This document shows positions 53,676-61,407 of a DNA stretch of 64,000 nucleotides, in pieces. The notes under the pieces are model-generated. The model did no database searches, was not told where the DNA came from, and saw only the letters and a list, made by a program, of their open reading frames with translations. Source of the DNA: Calorimonas adulescens (GTDB lineage Bacteria > Bacillota > Thermoanaerobacteria > Thermoanaerobacterales > UBA4877); the NCBI RefSeq assembly GCF_008274215.1, contig NZ_VTPS01000001.1:62001-126000 (forward strand), given 5' to 3'. Within the stretch, counting starts at the first letter, position 1. The number at the start of each line of letters is the position of its first letter. The position numbers and the translations under genes were made by a program.

Positions 53676-54775
53676 TTATTTTCCTCACCCTCATTATGGT
53701 TTAATTTTATGTTATTAACTACAAATCTCGCAGAGGCTGCGCACAGCTCGTAAAAATACGGGTCATCCTCATATTTTCTGCCCATTGTACTGATATTAAT
53801 GTCAAAATAGTTCATCGCTTCTTTTATATAGCCCCCATCTTCTGTGAAGATTCTATATCTTCCCACAGACCGTAAATCCTCTATCTGTCCATCTATCATT
53901 TTTAAAAAAGGTTCATCCATATAAGGAAATATAATATCACAGGGAGAATGGCACAGTTCTTTTAAGACAGTCATGGAATGGTGACTGACACCTCTATGTC
54001 TATCCCTGCTGTCAGCAAAGCTCAGACGCGGCAAATACACAGGAACCCCCTTAAAACCATAGACTGCATCGATGATGTACCCAGCTTCAACCCCCGAAAA
54101 TCCATATTTAGTACCTGTGCCTGTTATGCCTGGTCCCATAGACACAAGTATTACATCGGATTTGCAGACATCCTTAGCCGTGATGAGGCCAGTGTATATA
54201 TTAACTGCTTCATAGTCTCCACCGAAAGCCTGACCAACCGTTATAGTATTATCAATTATGCCCTTACCTTTTAATTCTCTCACCAACTGACTAAATGATA
54301 TGGGCAGTGCTCCTCCGTCAGTCATTATGTATGTTATCTTAAGGTCTGAGATATACTTTATTGATACAGCGGTTATAGCCATCATGCTGTGCAACGGGCA
54401 TATGATTACATAAGACCCTGCAAGGTCTTTAAAATGCAATATAGCATCTCTCCACGGGCTCTCATCCTCTTCCACACTGAGTATACTGTGTTGCAAGGGT
54501 GTGTATCTTAGCTTCATGATGTGACCTGGTCCCAATGCCTCGTCAAGTTTATCCCTGCTGATGTTGGCTACCACAAAATCATACCCTCCAGTTCCTAACT
54601 TCAAGGAGGTAGCTGTAGCATTTAAAACAACACTTTCTCCTACCTCTACCCTCCCGGTAAGAGAAGGATAGTTTATCGCCCTTACATTTTCTTTTTCTGT
54701 ATTGACCAGGATTTCTTGAATATCTTTGCTATCATAAACCACCTGCGTAATGATGCCAGTCCTTAGTCTTATCAT
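53657..54775 (-). CDS. DUF3866 family protein of unknown function
   Basis: A 372-aa soluble protein matching the DUF3866 type found in Clostridia and Actinobacteria. Notable segments: RTGIITQVVYDS, an N-terminal barrel-like part (1-110), then a likely Rossmann-like part with CPLHSMMAITAVSIKYI, YIMTDGGALPISFSQLV, VSMGPGITGTGTKYGFSGVE and HRGVSHHSMTVLKELC. The GPG-ITGTGT-KYGFSG stretch and HHS motif look like a binding or active site, but no reaction is known. It lies between an L,D-transpeptidase gene and a Nudix gene. Confidence 0.8.
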   Translation of the reverse strand: MIRLRTGIITQVVYDSKDIQEILVNTEKENVRAINYPSLTGRVEVGESVVLNATATSLKLGTGGYDFVVANISRDKLDEALGPGHIMKLRYTPLQHSILSVEEDESPWRDAILHFKDLAGSYVIICPLHSMMAITAVSIKYISDLKITYIMTDGGALPISFSQLVRELKGKGIIDNTITVGQAFGGDYEAVNIYTGLITAKDVCKSDVILVSMGPGITGTGTKYGFSGVEAGYIIDAVYGFKGVPVYLPRLSFADSRDRHRGVSHHSMTVLKELCHSPCDIIFPYMDEPFLKMIDGQIEDLRSVGRYRIFTEDGGYIKEAMNYFDINISTMGRKYEDDPYFYELCAASARFVVNNIKLNHNEGEENKWTKER

Positions 54776-54789
54776 AAATCATCCCTCTA

Positions 54790-55464
54790 TTATTCAAAGA
54801 GTTCTAACCCTAATGCCCTGTAAGTACTCTTAGTTATATCCTTATCATAGGGAAGGCCATTATCCCGCTTAAACTTCAATAGCGCCCTTTCCATACCCAC
54901 ACCATAAATGCCATCAAGATTTCCTGTATAATACCCCAACTGTTTCAACTTTATCTGAACAGCTAAGATATGGGAACCCCTGTCACCTGGTATAAGTTTA
55001 CGATAACCATTCCCCAACAAACCATATTGCCCGCCATATATAATTACTGGTACCCCTACAGACACAATTTCATAGAGTTCCTCTACATCCTTATTTCGCA
55101 TTCTGAAGCAGCCATGGGACGTTGCCCATCCAATGGAACCTGGATTATTTGTACCATGTATCCCATACTTTCCCCATGGTACATCAAGCCCCATCCATCT
55201 TGTTCCAAATCCCCCACCCCATCTTGCCTTATGTATTATCCTGAAATATCCTATTGGCGATGGGGTATCATATTTCCCTGTAGCAATGGGGTAAGACTTT
55301 ACAAGTACATTATCCTTTAAAAGGTAAAGTTTAGCCTCCTCTATATCTATCAATATCTTATATTCAGGACCATTGTTGTCTTTTCCATGTATCACCAAAG
55401 GAGATATAATAAGTAACAGCAAGGCTAATGTCAACATTGTTAATAGAATTCTTCCCTTGATCAT
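54790..55464 (-). CDS. Exported L,D-transpeptidase with peptidoglycan-binding domain
   Basis: A 224-aa secreted protein: signal peptide (1-27, ILLTMLTLALLLLIISPLVI), YkuD L,D-transpeptidase domain (about 33-147), and a C-terminal PG_binding_1 domain (about 158-222; LAVQIKLKQLGYYTGNLDGI). The catalytic motif is complete: HGTNNPGSIGWATSHGCFRM (His and SHGC-x-R). Such enzymes form 3-3 crosslinks in peptidoglycan or, in spore formers, act on spore or cell wall. It precedes DUF3866 and follows a GT4 gene. Confidence 0.93.
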   Translation of the reverse strand: MIKGRILLTMLTLALLLLIISPLVIHGKDNNGPEYKILIDIEEAKLYLLKDNVLVKSYPIATGKYDTPSPIGYFRIIHKARWGGGFGTRWMGLDVPWGKYGIHGTNNPGSIGWATSHGCFRMRNKDVEELYEIVSVGVPVIIYGGQYGLLGNGYRKLIPGDRGSHILAVQIKLKQLGYYTGNLDGIYGVGMERALLKFKRDNGLPYDKDITKSTYRALGLELFE

Positions 55465-55526
55465 ACGTTCCTCCCTAAAAACAAATCTATAAAATATTTA
55501 CACTTGAAGGGAGGAATATATGCCAT

Positions 55527-56330
55527 TTATCTTCCTAAATCATCTAAAAACCTCAGAGCTTTATTATGCTCTATCAATTTTGAAAGAGAATACTTCTCCG
55601 TATATATATGAATAAAAATCAAGAACACAAGCCATATAAGCTTTGCTGACCATGACCCAAAGGCAGCAAAGATCAGGCCTGCTGATACCCCCAGCATGTT
55701 GGATCCGGTATCCCCAAGCATAGAATTAGCTTTTAAGTCATCTAACATGTATATGAGAACTGCACACAAGAGTGGCATTATTATAACCATGTTCCCTGTA
55801 AAAGAGGTTGCTACCACAAATAAAATAATAAGCAAAAATCCTTTTATAGAACGGCCTGGCCTTAAGTCAAGCAGATTTAAAAAGTTTGTAGTGAGGGTAA
55901 TTATCATAGTATCCACAATAAATTCACGCATAGACCTGCTTAAACTTACGGAAATAAAAACAGCTACCAGCAATCCCATTATAGCTTTCAGCCCGCCTGT
56001 AGTCAGTTCCCCCTTTAAAAGCCTGGAAATATGTCCCTTAAGACCCTTTGCACTTGCATCTCCCAGTACATCATCAATAAAACCTGTCAAACCCATTACT
56101 GCTATACCAATAATGTAGGCCTCAAGCAGGCTATTGCTTTTTATGACAAAATAAAGTGGTATGGAGCTCAATACAACAACCGGAATAAACATCAGCCCCA
56201 TTCCCACAGGTATATAATTGCCCATGTAATTTTTATTCACACATCCTTTTTCCACTAACAAATTTCTAATTAACGGCTTAAACACCAAAGATGCAATTAC
56301 AGATATTACCAGGGAAATAATATACCCCAT
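55527..56330 (-). CDS. MraY/WecA-like glycosyl-phosphate transferase (GT4)
   Basis: A 267-aa polytopic enzyme with about eight spans. It has the family motifs GFIDDVLGD (Asp-Asp), FLNLLDLRPGRSIKGF in place of the usual NxxNxxDGxDG, and MLGDTGSNMLG. The short length and LDLRPGR variant set it apart from MraY (about 320 aa) and from WecA, so the sugar donor is uncertain. I take ATG 56330 with GAGG 8 bases before; a GTG at 56339 overlaps the GT2 stop. It is part of the steA-steB envelope cluster. Confidence 0.85.
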   Translation of the reverse strand: MGYIISLVISVIASLVFKPLIRNLLVEKGCVNKNYMGNYIPVGMGLMFIPVVVLSSIPLYFVIKSNSLLEAYIIGIAVMGLTGFIDDVLGDASAKGLKGHISRLLKGELTTGGLKAIMGLLVAVFISVSLSRSMREFIVDTMIITLTTNFLNLLDLRPGRSIKGFLLIILFVVATSFTGNMVIIMPLLCAVLIYMLDDLKANSMLGDTGSNMLGVSAGLIFAAFGSWSAKLIWLVFLIFIHIYTEKYSLSKLIEHNKALRFLDDLGR

Positions 56331-56335
56331 AACCG

Positions 56336-56998
56336 TCACCTCAAAACTTCGTGTATAAGTGCCCTAAATATGTCTAAAAACTGCCTTCCCCTGTGCAAAA
56401 AGTCTCTCAAGCTCCTACCAGTAACCCTGTGGGTCATATTAACCTCTACCTCAGCAATCCTATAGCCATTCCTGAGCGCCTCTACAGTCATTGCAAATTC
56501 CATCCCATATCCGTCGGGAATCCACAGTTTTTCCAGCACTTCCCTTTTATATGCTCTTTGTCCCGAAAGCGCAGAGTGAACCTCTTTTCCGGTTAAAAGT
56601 TTAATACCCATACGGGTTAACCCCTTTACTAATCCAAAACCGCCCTTCTTTTTGGCCTTTGGAAAAGCAGCAATCGCTACATCTGCAGCATTATTCATAA
56701 CTGGCATTACCACCTTATATATCTCACCGGCAGATTCACCAACATCCCCGTCTATAAGTACCACTATCTCAGAGTCAATAGCCTTAAGTCCTTCCCTCAC
56801 TGCCCCGCCTTTTCCAGTGTTCTTATCCAATCTTATACATTTAACGCCCATTTCCCTCGCTTTTACAGATGTGTCATCGTCAGACCCGTCATCAACTACA
56901 ATTATTTCATTAAAGATGCCTGTCTCCATTAGTGATCTTATTGTCTTTTCTATTGTATCCCCTTCATTATAACAGGGAATAATAACACCTATCTTCAA
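56336..56998 (-). CDS. Glycosyltransferase family 2 (dolichol-phosphate mannosyltransferase-like)
   Basis: A 220-aa GT-A enzyme: KIGVIIPCYNEGDTIEKTIR, VVDDGSDDDTSVKAREMG, DKNTGKGGAVREGL, LIDGDVGESAGEIYKV (DxD), SALSGQRAYKREVLE and DGYGMEFAMTVEAL. It lacks C-terminal spans. It would transfer a sugar to a lipid phosphate or similar. TTG 56998 lies 8 bases after GAGG and is preferred over GTG 57007, which lies next to that site. It lies between steB-like and the GT4 gene with 11 bases or less on each side. Confidence 0.88.
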   Translation of the reverse strand: MKIGVIIPCYNEGDTIEKTIRSLMETGIFNEIIVVDDGSDDDTSVKAREMGVKCIRLDKNTGKGGAVREGLKAIDSEIVVLIDGDVGESAGEIYKVVMPVMNNAADVAIAAFPKAKKKGGFGLVKGLTRMGIKLLTGKEVHSALSGQRAYKREVLEKLWIPDGYGMEFAMTVEALRNGYRIAEVEVNMTHRVTGRSLRDFLHRGRQFLDIFRALIHEVLR

Positions 56999-57008
56999 AA
57001 ATACCACC

Positions 57009-57890
57009 TCAATTTGCCGATGGCATCAGCGCAGAAGCCGACTCTTTAATCCCAAAATTTCCATCCATACCCTGCATAACCAGAATCAGTGAGGTCTCAC
57101 CAATCACATGTTCGACGTTATCTACGGTAGATATCTTCTCCTTCTTATAACTATCTATATACGATATCTTAACATCACTCCTCTCGACTCCTATGACCGG
57201 TATCTGATACTTTTTAATTGTCCTTATCACCGGAATATCAATCAGTGCGGAAAGGTTATCATCCTCATCAAGACTTCCTCCGGCAATTATAACATAGTCT
57301 ATCGCTTGAGAATAATTTCCATATGTTTCAATATACCCATTATATGCCAGGTACTTCATAATATCATCATATTTGTTGGTAGCAATATTGTCAGCTATTA
57401 TCTGACTTACAAGACCTGGCATATCCTTATCATCTACACTATCAAATTGAAGTTTCTTTTTAATCATGTCCTTTAAAACCTGGTCTGAGGCAGAGTCTTT
57501 AACCTTGCTATGTATAGATGTTATATTTGTCACGGCTGCACCTGCACTTGTAAGGGTATTTTTCAGTGAAGAATAAATATAGTCATCAGACGTTTCAATG
57601 ATAGCCACATTGAGGCCATTAAGCCTATCTTTGGCAAACATCGGGAAAAGTGTATTTGTGTATTTTTCGTATAGGTTAAGGTTATTTTGAAGATCATTTA
57701 ACTTATTGTTTAGGTCTATATTCTCCTGTTTTATCTCATCAAACCTCTGTGTCATTTCCTCAATTAATGAATTCTGTTGTTCAACATAAAGTTCCTGACT
57801 GTCTAAATTAAATCCAATGAAAATGCCAACCCCCAGTGCAAGAAATATGGAAGCTATTGTTATGACATAGAACTTTATATTTACAATCAC
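57009..57890 (-). CDS. SteB-like copper transporter (MctB)-family membrane protein
   Basis: A 293-aa protein with one N-terminal membrane span (FYVITIASIFLALGVGIFIG, residues 7-26), a coiled coil (about 35-75; EEMTQRFDEIKQENIDLNNK) and an extracellular alpha/beta domain ending with SLILVMQGMDGNFGIKESA. The family is called MctB/DUF3186; in Corynebacterium the member SteB works with SteA at the division ring. GTG 57890 follows AAGGG. Next to steA here, the same pairing; copper export is not implied by the sequence. Confidence 0.82.
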   Translation of the reverse strand: MIVNIKFYVITIASIFLALGVGIFIGFNLDSQELYVEQQNSLIEEMTQRFDEIKQENIDLNNKLNDLQNNLNLYEKYTNTLFPMFAKDRLNGLNVAIIETSDDYIYSSLKNTLTSAGAAVTNITSIHSKVKDSASDQVLKDMIKKKLQFDSVDDKDMPGLVSQIIADNIATNKYDDIMKYLAYNGYIETYGNYSQAIDYVIIAGGSLDEDDNLSALIDIPVIRTIKKYQIPVIGVERSDVKISYIDSYKKEKISTVDNVEHVIGETSLILVMQGMDGNFGIKESASALMPSAN

Positions 57891-57902
57891 ATGATCATCC
57901 CT

Positions 57903-59036
57903 TCATATACCTAAAATTAGTTTTAATCGGAGTCTTATAATATTCAAAAATTGCTGCATGGGTGGAGACATTAAAAATATTACAGTTATAGGCAGAAGTG
58001 CTGATAAGGCTATCCCCAGTATATAACTTGTTTTAACCCCTGACCTGTACAGCTTGTTAACGCCTTTGGCATCCACCAGTTTGGACCCAACCTTTAGTCT
58101 TACCAGAAAAGTGCTTGCCATACCCTTACGACCCTTTTCGAGAAAATCTATCATATTCGAGTGTGTGCCAAGAGCCACAATCAGGTCCGCACCCATCTCA
58201 TATGCCATCAGCAATGCAATATCTTCACTGGTACCAGGCATTGGCACTACATCTGCCTCAAGCCCAAGTTCCCTGACCCTCTGAAGCCCTGGCGCCCTCC
58301 CGTCAGGATAGGCATGTACAATTATCTGTTTACAGCTTTTTAGGCACTTGTCTGAAACACTGTCCATGTCACCAACAATTATGTCGGGAATATACCCATT
58401 CTCTAAGAGGGCATCTCCTCCGCCATCTACACCAATCAGTACCGGTCTCATCTCATCTATATAGGCATGCAAAGCATTGAGATCCTCTTTGAAATCTTTA
58501 CCTCTAACCACTACAAGTACATGCCTCTTAGATAGATTTATTACAGGTTTTGGAAATTTAACCTTCTTTATAAAAAACTCCTTTTCCTTTTTTGCATATT
58601 CCAGGGTATTTTCAATGAACCTGTCCAGCTCCCGGTCAAGATTTTTGTATGATTCTTCCATTAAATTCTCAATTTTTTCCATATCGAGAATTGTACCTTT
58701 ACCTATAGGTACATCATTGCAAATGATTTCTTCTTCATCTATAACTAACTGATCTCCGTCTTTAATTTTGCAAAAAACTTCCTCTCCAACACCATCAAAG
58801 AGCTTAATCCCATTTTCTACTAAAATTTTAGGGCCTTCATTAGGATATCTACCACTGATAGACCTATCTGCATTAATGACAGCCTTTACCCTTGCCTTTA
58901 CCAAGGCCTCTGCCGAAACCTCATCCAAATCGCGGTGATAGATTACAGCAATATCACCGGCTTTCAACCTTTTGACCAGGTTTTTAGTCCTTCTATCTAC
59001 TTTTGCATTCCCTTTTATCACAGCGATCACACCCAT
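57903..59036 (-). CDS. steA: SteA-like cytokinetic ring protein with thiamine pyrophosphokinase-like fold
   Basis: A 377-aa protein: an N-terminal region (1-130) with AVIKGNAKVDRRTKNLVKRL and a central domain with a thiamine pyrophosphokinase-like signature, IGVDGGGDALLENGYIPDII and VGDMDSVS (about 195-225). LDKGRKGMASTFLVRLKVG follows, with a C-terminal membrane span (about 340-362). The kinase-like core lacks the rest of the ThiN motifs, so it is a structural or binding version. SteA of Corynebacterium localises to the septum. It is first in the five-gene envelope cluster. Confidence 0.85.
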   Translation of the reverse strand: MGVIAVIKGNAKVDRRTKNLVKRLKAGDIAVIYHRDLDEVSAEALVKARVKAVINADRSISGRYPNEGPKILVENGIKLFDGVGEEVFCKIKDGDQLVIDEEEIICNDVPIGKGTILDMEKIENLMEESYKNLDRELDRFIENTLEYAKKEKEFFIKKVKFPKPVINLSKRHVLVVVRGKDFKEDLNALHAYIDEMRPVLIGVDGGGDALLENGYIPDIIVGDMDSVSDKCLKSCKQIIVHAYPDGRAPGLQRVRELGLEADVVPMPGTSEDIALLMAYEMGADLIVALGTHSNMIDFLEKGRKGMASTFLVRLKVGSKLVDAKGVNKLYRSGVKTSYILGIALSALLPITVIFLMSPPMQQFLNIIRLRLKLILGI

Positions 59037-59061
59037 GTAAAAATAACCCCATCAGGAATAT

Positions 59062-59070
59062 ATTATAACA
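59062..59070 (-). promoter_or_regulatory. Extended -10 promoter of the steA cluster
   Basis: Minus strand TGTTATAAT (59070-59062): perfect TATAAT with TG at -15/-14, after the spo0A terminator and 26 bases before steA. The -35 region is T-rich with no good match. Confidence 0.55.
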
Positions 59071-59083
59071 TAAAAAACGTAAA

Positions 59084-59111
59084 AAATAATGAGCTGATAA
59101 AACTCAGCTCA
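59084..59111 (-). terminator. Terminator of spo0A
   Basis: Minus strand TGAGCTGA (59111-59104), GTTTTA loop, TCAGCTCA (59097-59090), then TTATTTTTTACG. The perfect 8-bp stem includes the spo0A stop codon. Confidence 0.85.
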
Positions 59112-59898
59112 CTTTTAATTCCAGTCTTAATTTATCGGCTATCATGGCAATAAATTCGGAATTTGTCGGCTTACCCTTATTCTTTTGTATCGTATATCCA
59201 AATATATTATCTATAGTTTCGATCTTGCCCCTCCCCCAGGCCACCTCAATTGCATGTCTTATAGCCCTCTCAACACGACTTGGTGTAGTATTGTATTTCT
59301 TGGCTATGGCCGGATATAACTCTTTTGTCACTGCACCAAGCAGGTCCATATTTTCTATTACCATTATTATTGCATCGCGTAAGTATATATACCCTTTTAT
59401 ATGTGCAGGTATACCAACCTCGTGTATCACGTTGGTAACAAGGATCTCAAGGTTTGGTTCTTCTCTCCATTTGTATTTTGACGATGAGGTCTCATAAAGC
59501 TTGAGCGTCCTTGATTCTTTTATATTTAGTACCTCGCGGACCCTCTGTAGTAATGTATCCATGTTAAACGGTTTTACTATGTAATAATCTATACCCATGG
59601 AAATCGCTTTCTGAGTGATTGTATCCTGTCCTATCGCTGACAGTATGATCAGTCGCGGAAATTTTATCAAGTCTAAAGATGAAATCTTTTCCAGTACACC
59701 AATTCCATCTAAATATGGCATAATTATATCCAATATAACAAGATCAGGTTGCATTTCCTGTATAATCTTGAGTCCTTGATTGCCATCATTGGCAGTCCCA
59801 ACTATCTCTAAATCCTCCTCTTTTTCAAGATAGCTCTTTAAAATTGTACAGAATTCCTTGTTATCATCTACTATAGCTATTCTGTATTTCTTATCCAT
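59104..59898 (-). CDS. spo0A: Sporulation master response regulator Spo0A
   Basis: Spo0A, when phosphorylated, starts endospore formation. The 264-aa protein has the receiver domain (1-120: acidic pocket D11-D12, phospho-acceptor D57 in [14 protein letters not shown]109 in YYIVKPF) and the Spo0A_C DNA-binding domain (about 150-264). The latter contains [39 protein letters not shown] and [20 protein letters not shown]. It lies after spoIVB, the invariant order in spore formers. A perfect sigma-H promoter with an overlapping 0A box is upstream. Confidence 0.99.
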   Translation of the reverse strand: MDKKYRIAIVDDNKEFCTILKSYLEKEEDLEIVGTANDGNQGLKIIQEMQPDLVILDIIMPYLDGIGVLEKISSLDLIKFPRLIILSAIGQDTITQKAISMGIDYYIVKPFNMDTLLQRVREVLNIKESRTLKLYETSSSKYKWREEPNLEILVTNVIHEVGIPAHIKGYIYLRDAIIMVIENMDLLGAVTKELYPAIAKKYNTTPSRVERAIRHAIEVAWGRGKIETIDNIFGYTIQKNKGKPTNSEFIAMIADKLRLELKVS

Positions 59899-59944
59899 TT
59901 TTAAAGCACCCTTTCTAAATCAAAATTCAAAATTCAATATTAAG

Positions 59945-59973
59945 ATATTCGACAATAACTTGTATTTTCCTGC
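59945..59973 (-). promoter_or_regulatory. Sigma-H promoter of spo0A with overlapping 0A box
   Basis: Minus strand GCAGGAAAA (59973-59965), 11 bases, GTCGAATAT (59953-59945): matches the sigma-H consensus RnAGGAwWW-N11-RnnGAATww at all positions. The -10 overlaps TTGTCGAA (59955-59948), an exact match to the Spo0A-binding box. The start of transcription would lie about 40 bases before spo0A. This mirrors the sporulation promoter of Bacillus spo0A. Confidence 0.8.
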
Positions 59974-59993
59974 TATGATTTCCAAATAATTTA

Positions 59994-60027
59994 TATAAAA
60001 AAATAAGCCGGAAATTTTCCGACTTAT
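59994..60027 (-). terminator. Terminator of spoIVB
   Basis: Minus strand ATAAGTCGGAAA (60027-60016), a tight turn, TTTCCGGCTTAT (60014-60003), then a run of seven U. One G-U pair is needed. The stem contains the spoIVB stop codon (60024-60026). Confidence 0.8.
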
Positions 60028-61298
60028 CCTGAAACTGTTTTGTATTTACCCGTCTCTATCTCTCTCATCATCCACTCTATATATACACCGTACCCTTTTG
60101 TAGGGTCATTTACAAACACATGGGTTACAGCACCTATAAGTTTCCCATTCTGTATTATTGGACTACCGCTCATCCCCTGTACTATTCCTCCAGTCTTTTT
60201 GAGAAGCTCTTTATCTGTCACATTGATTATCATGCTCTTCGATGAGGGTATACTCTGGTTAACAGTTTTCTGTATTTCCACATCATATGCCTTTATCCCA
60301 TTATTGTCCAGGTCTATTAATATTTTTGCCGGGCCTGTCCTCACCTCAGATTTAAAGGCCACAGGAATCATTCTTTTATTTCCAGTGAAGTCGTTTACAT
60401 AGCCATATATGCCAAAAGCTGTATTTTTTTCTATATAACCTATTGGGGTTGCTTCATCTTTGAACACCCCTCTAATTTCTCCAGGTTTATTCCTTCTACC
60501 CTCTTCTATAGAGGTTATTTCAGTTTTATATATTTCTCCTTCACTTAGAGTCATAATCTCTCCTGTAGACGAATCTGTTATTGGATGACCCAATGCGCCA
60601 AACATTTTATCATCTCCAGTAACAAAGGTAAGGGTACCTATACCTGCCGTATGGTCCTTTACCCATAAACCCAATCTAAAGTTTTTATCGCTCTTAGCCT
60701 TTATCGCTTTAACCTTTTTCTCCAATATTTTATCATTTCTTTCAACTACTAATGTCGCTTCATCCTTGCCAACCTTATTGAGCCATAGTGTGATATCATC
60801 AGCAGAATTCACTTCATGCCCGTCAATAGAAAGTATCACATCTCCTGTCTGTATATCAGCTGCCCGGCCAGGCCTGTATACTCTATCGTCAATACCTATT
60901 ACCTCAGAAAGTCCCACAACCATTACCCCCCGAGTTTTAAACTTTACTCCGATAGGTTCACCGCCAGGTATCACATAGACACCCGGTAAAACATCTAATG
61001 TCACTTTTTTAAGTGGGAGTAACCCAAACAGATAAAACTCTAAGCTTGAACTGCCTTCCTTTATTGTATTTATAGTAAGCGGCTCACTCTCAAGCTGTAT
61101 GAAGCTTGTGTCAAAATCTATTTTAATCCCCCTTGGTAATTTAAAACCAAAACTCTGCTGAGACCCCTCCATAACTCTTATTTCGTCAGGCATATCATTT
61201 ATATATCGTAATGGAAATACATGATCAATGAAAATCAATGAAAAAATAATAAAAACAGCCAATATCTGCGATATTTTCTGTTTATTCAAATTCACCAC
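60024..61298 (-). CDS. spoIVB: SpoIVB peptidase
   Basis: SpoIVB is secreted from the forespore and cuts SpoIVFA, which frees SpoIVFB to activate sigma-K. The 424-aa protein has an N-terminal membrane anchor (about 10-28), a PDZ domain (about 110-200: GVKFKTRGVMVVG and ADIQTGDVILSIDGHEVNS), and an S55 serine-peptidase domain with GALGHPITDSSTGE (His), GMSGSPIIQNGKLIGAVTHV (catalytic Ser) and GYGVYIEWM. The start is uncertain: GTG 61298 or 61295, or TTG 61289; the ribosome-binding site GGGAG (61304-61300) fits the last two better. It has its own sigma-G promoter. Confidence 0.98.
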   Translation of the reverse strand: MVNLNKQKISQILAVFIIFSLIFIDHVFPLRYINDMPDEIRVMEGSQQSFGFKLPRGIKIDFDTSFIQLESEPLTINTIKEGSSSLEFYLFGLLPLKKVTLDVLPGVYVIPGGEPIGVKFKTRGVMVVGLSEVIGIDDRVYRPGRAADIQTGDVILSIDGHEVNSADDITLWLNKVGKDEATLVVERNDKILEKKVKAIKAKSDKNFRLGLWVKDHTAGIGTLTFVTGDDKMFGALGHPITDSSTGEIMTLSEGEIYKTEITSIEEGRRNKPGEIRGVFKDEATPIGYIEKNTAFGIYGYVNDFTGNKRMIPVAFKSEVRTGPAKILIDLDNNGIKAYDVEIQKTVNQSIPSSKSMIINVTDKELLKKTGGIVQGMSGSPIIQNGKLIGAVTHVFVNDPTKGYGVYIEWMMREIETGKYKTVSG

Positions 61299-61300
61299 TC

Positions 61301-61370
61301 TCCCACTTTAAGCCTTATCGTTTTTCTTTAAAAAATAAGGCTATTTATAAAATGGCCTCTTAAAGTGGGA
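61301..61370 (-). promoter_or_regulatory. Hairpin that covers the spoIVB ribosome-binding site
   Basis: Minus strand TCCCACTTTAAG (61370-61359) and CTTAAAGTGGGA (61312-61301) form a perfect 12-bp outer stem. AGCCTTAT (61342-61335)/ATAAGGCT (61318-61311) form an inner stem. The 3' arm includes the GGGA of the ribosome-binding site (GGGAG, 61304-61300). Transcripts from the sigma-G promoter start inside the loop and lack the 5' arm, so only read-through RNA is blocked. Confidence 0.6.
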
Positions 61371-61377
61371 TTTATAC
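61348..61377 (-). promoter_or_regulatory. Sigma-G type promoter of spoIVB
   Basis: Minus strand GTATA (61377-61373), 18-base spacer, CATTTTA (61354-61348): every position fits the Bacillus sigma-G consensus GHATR-N18-CATWHTA. spoIVB is a forespore gene in Bacillus. The predicted start is near 61341. Confidence 0.7.
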
Positions 61378-61381
61378 TAAC

Positions 61382-61407
61382 AAAAAAAGTAGTATATATA
61401 CTACTTT
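61382..61407 (-). terminator. Terminator of recN
   Basis: Minus strand AAAGTAGTA (61407-61399), TATA loop, TACTACTTT (61394-61386), then TTTTTTTG. The perfect 9-bp stem contains the recN stop codon TAG (61403-61401). Confidence 0.8.

Noticed and set aside
57009-57890. Copper exporter
   Set aside because: The family name MctB suggests it, but there is one membrane span, no Cys/His/Met metal motif and a steA neighbour, so a SteB-like role is preferred.
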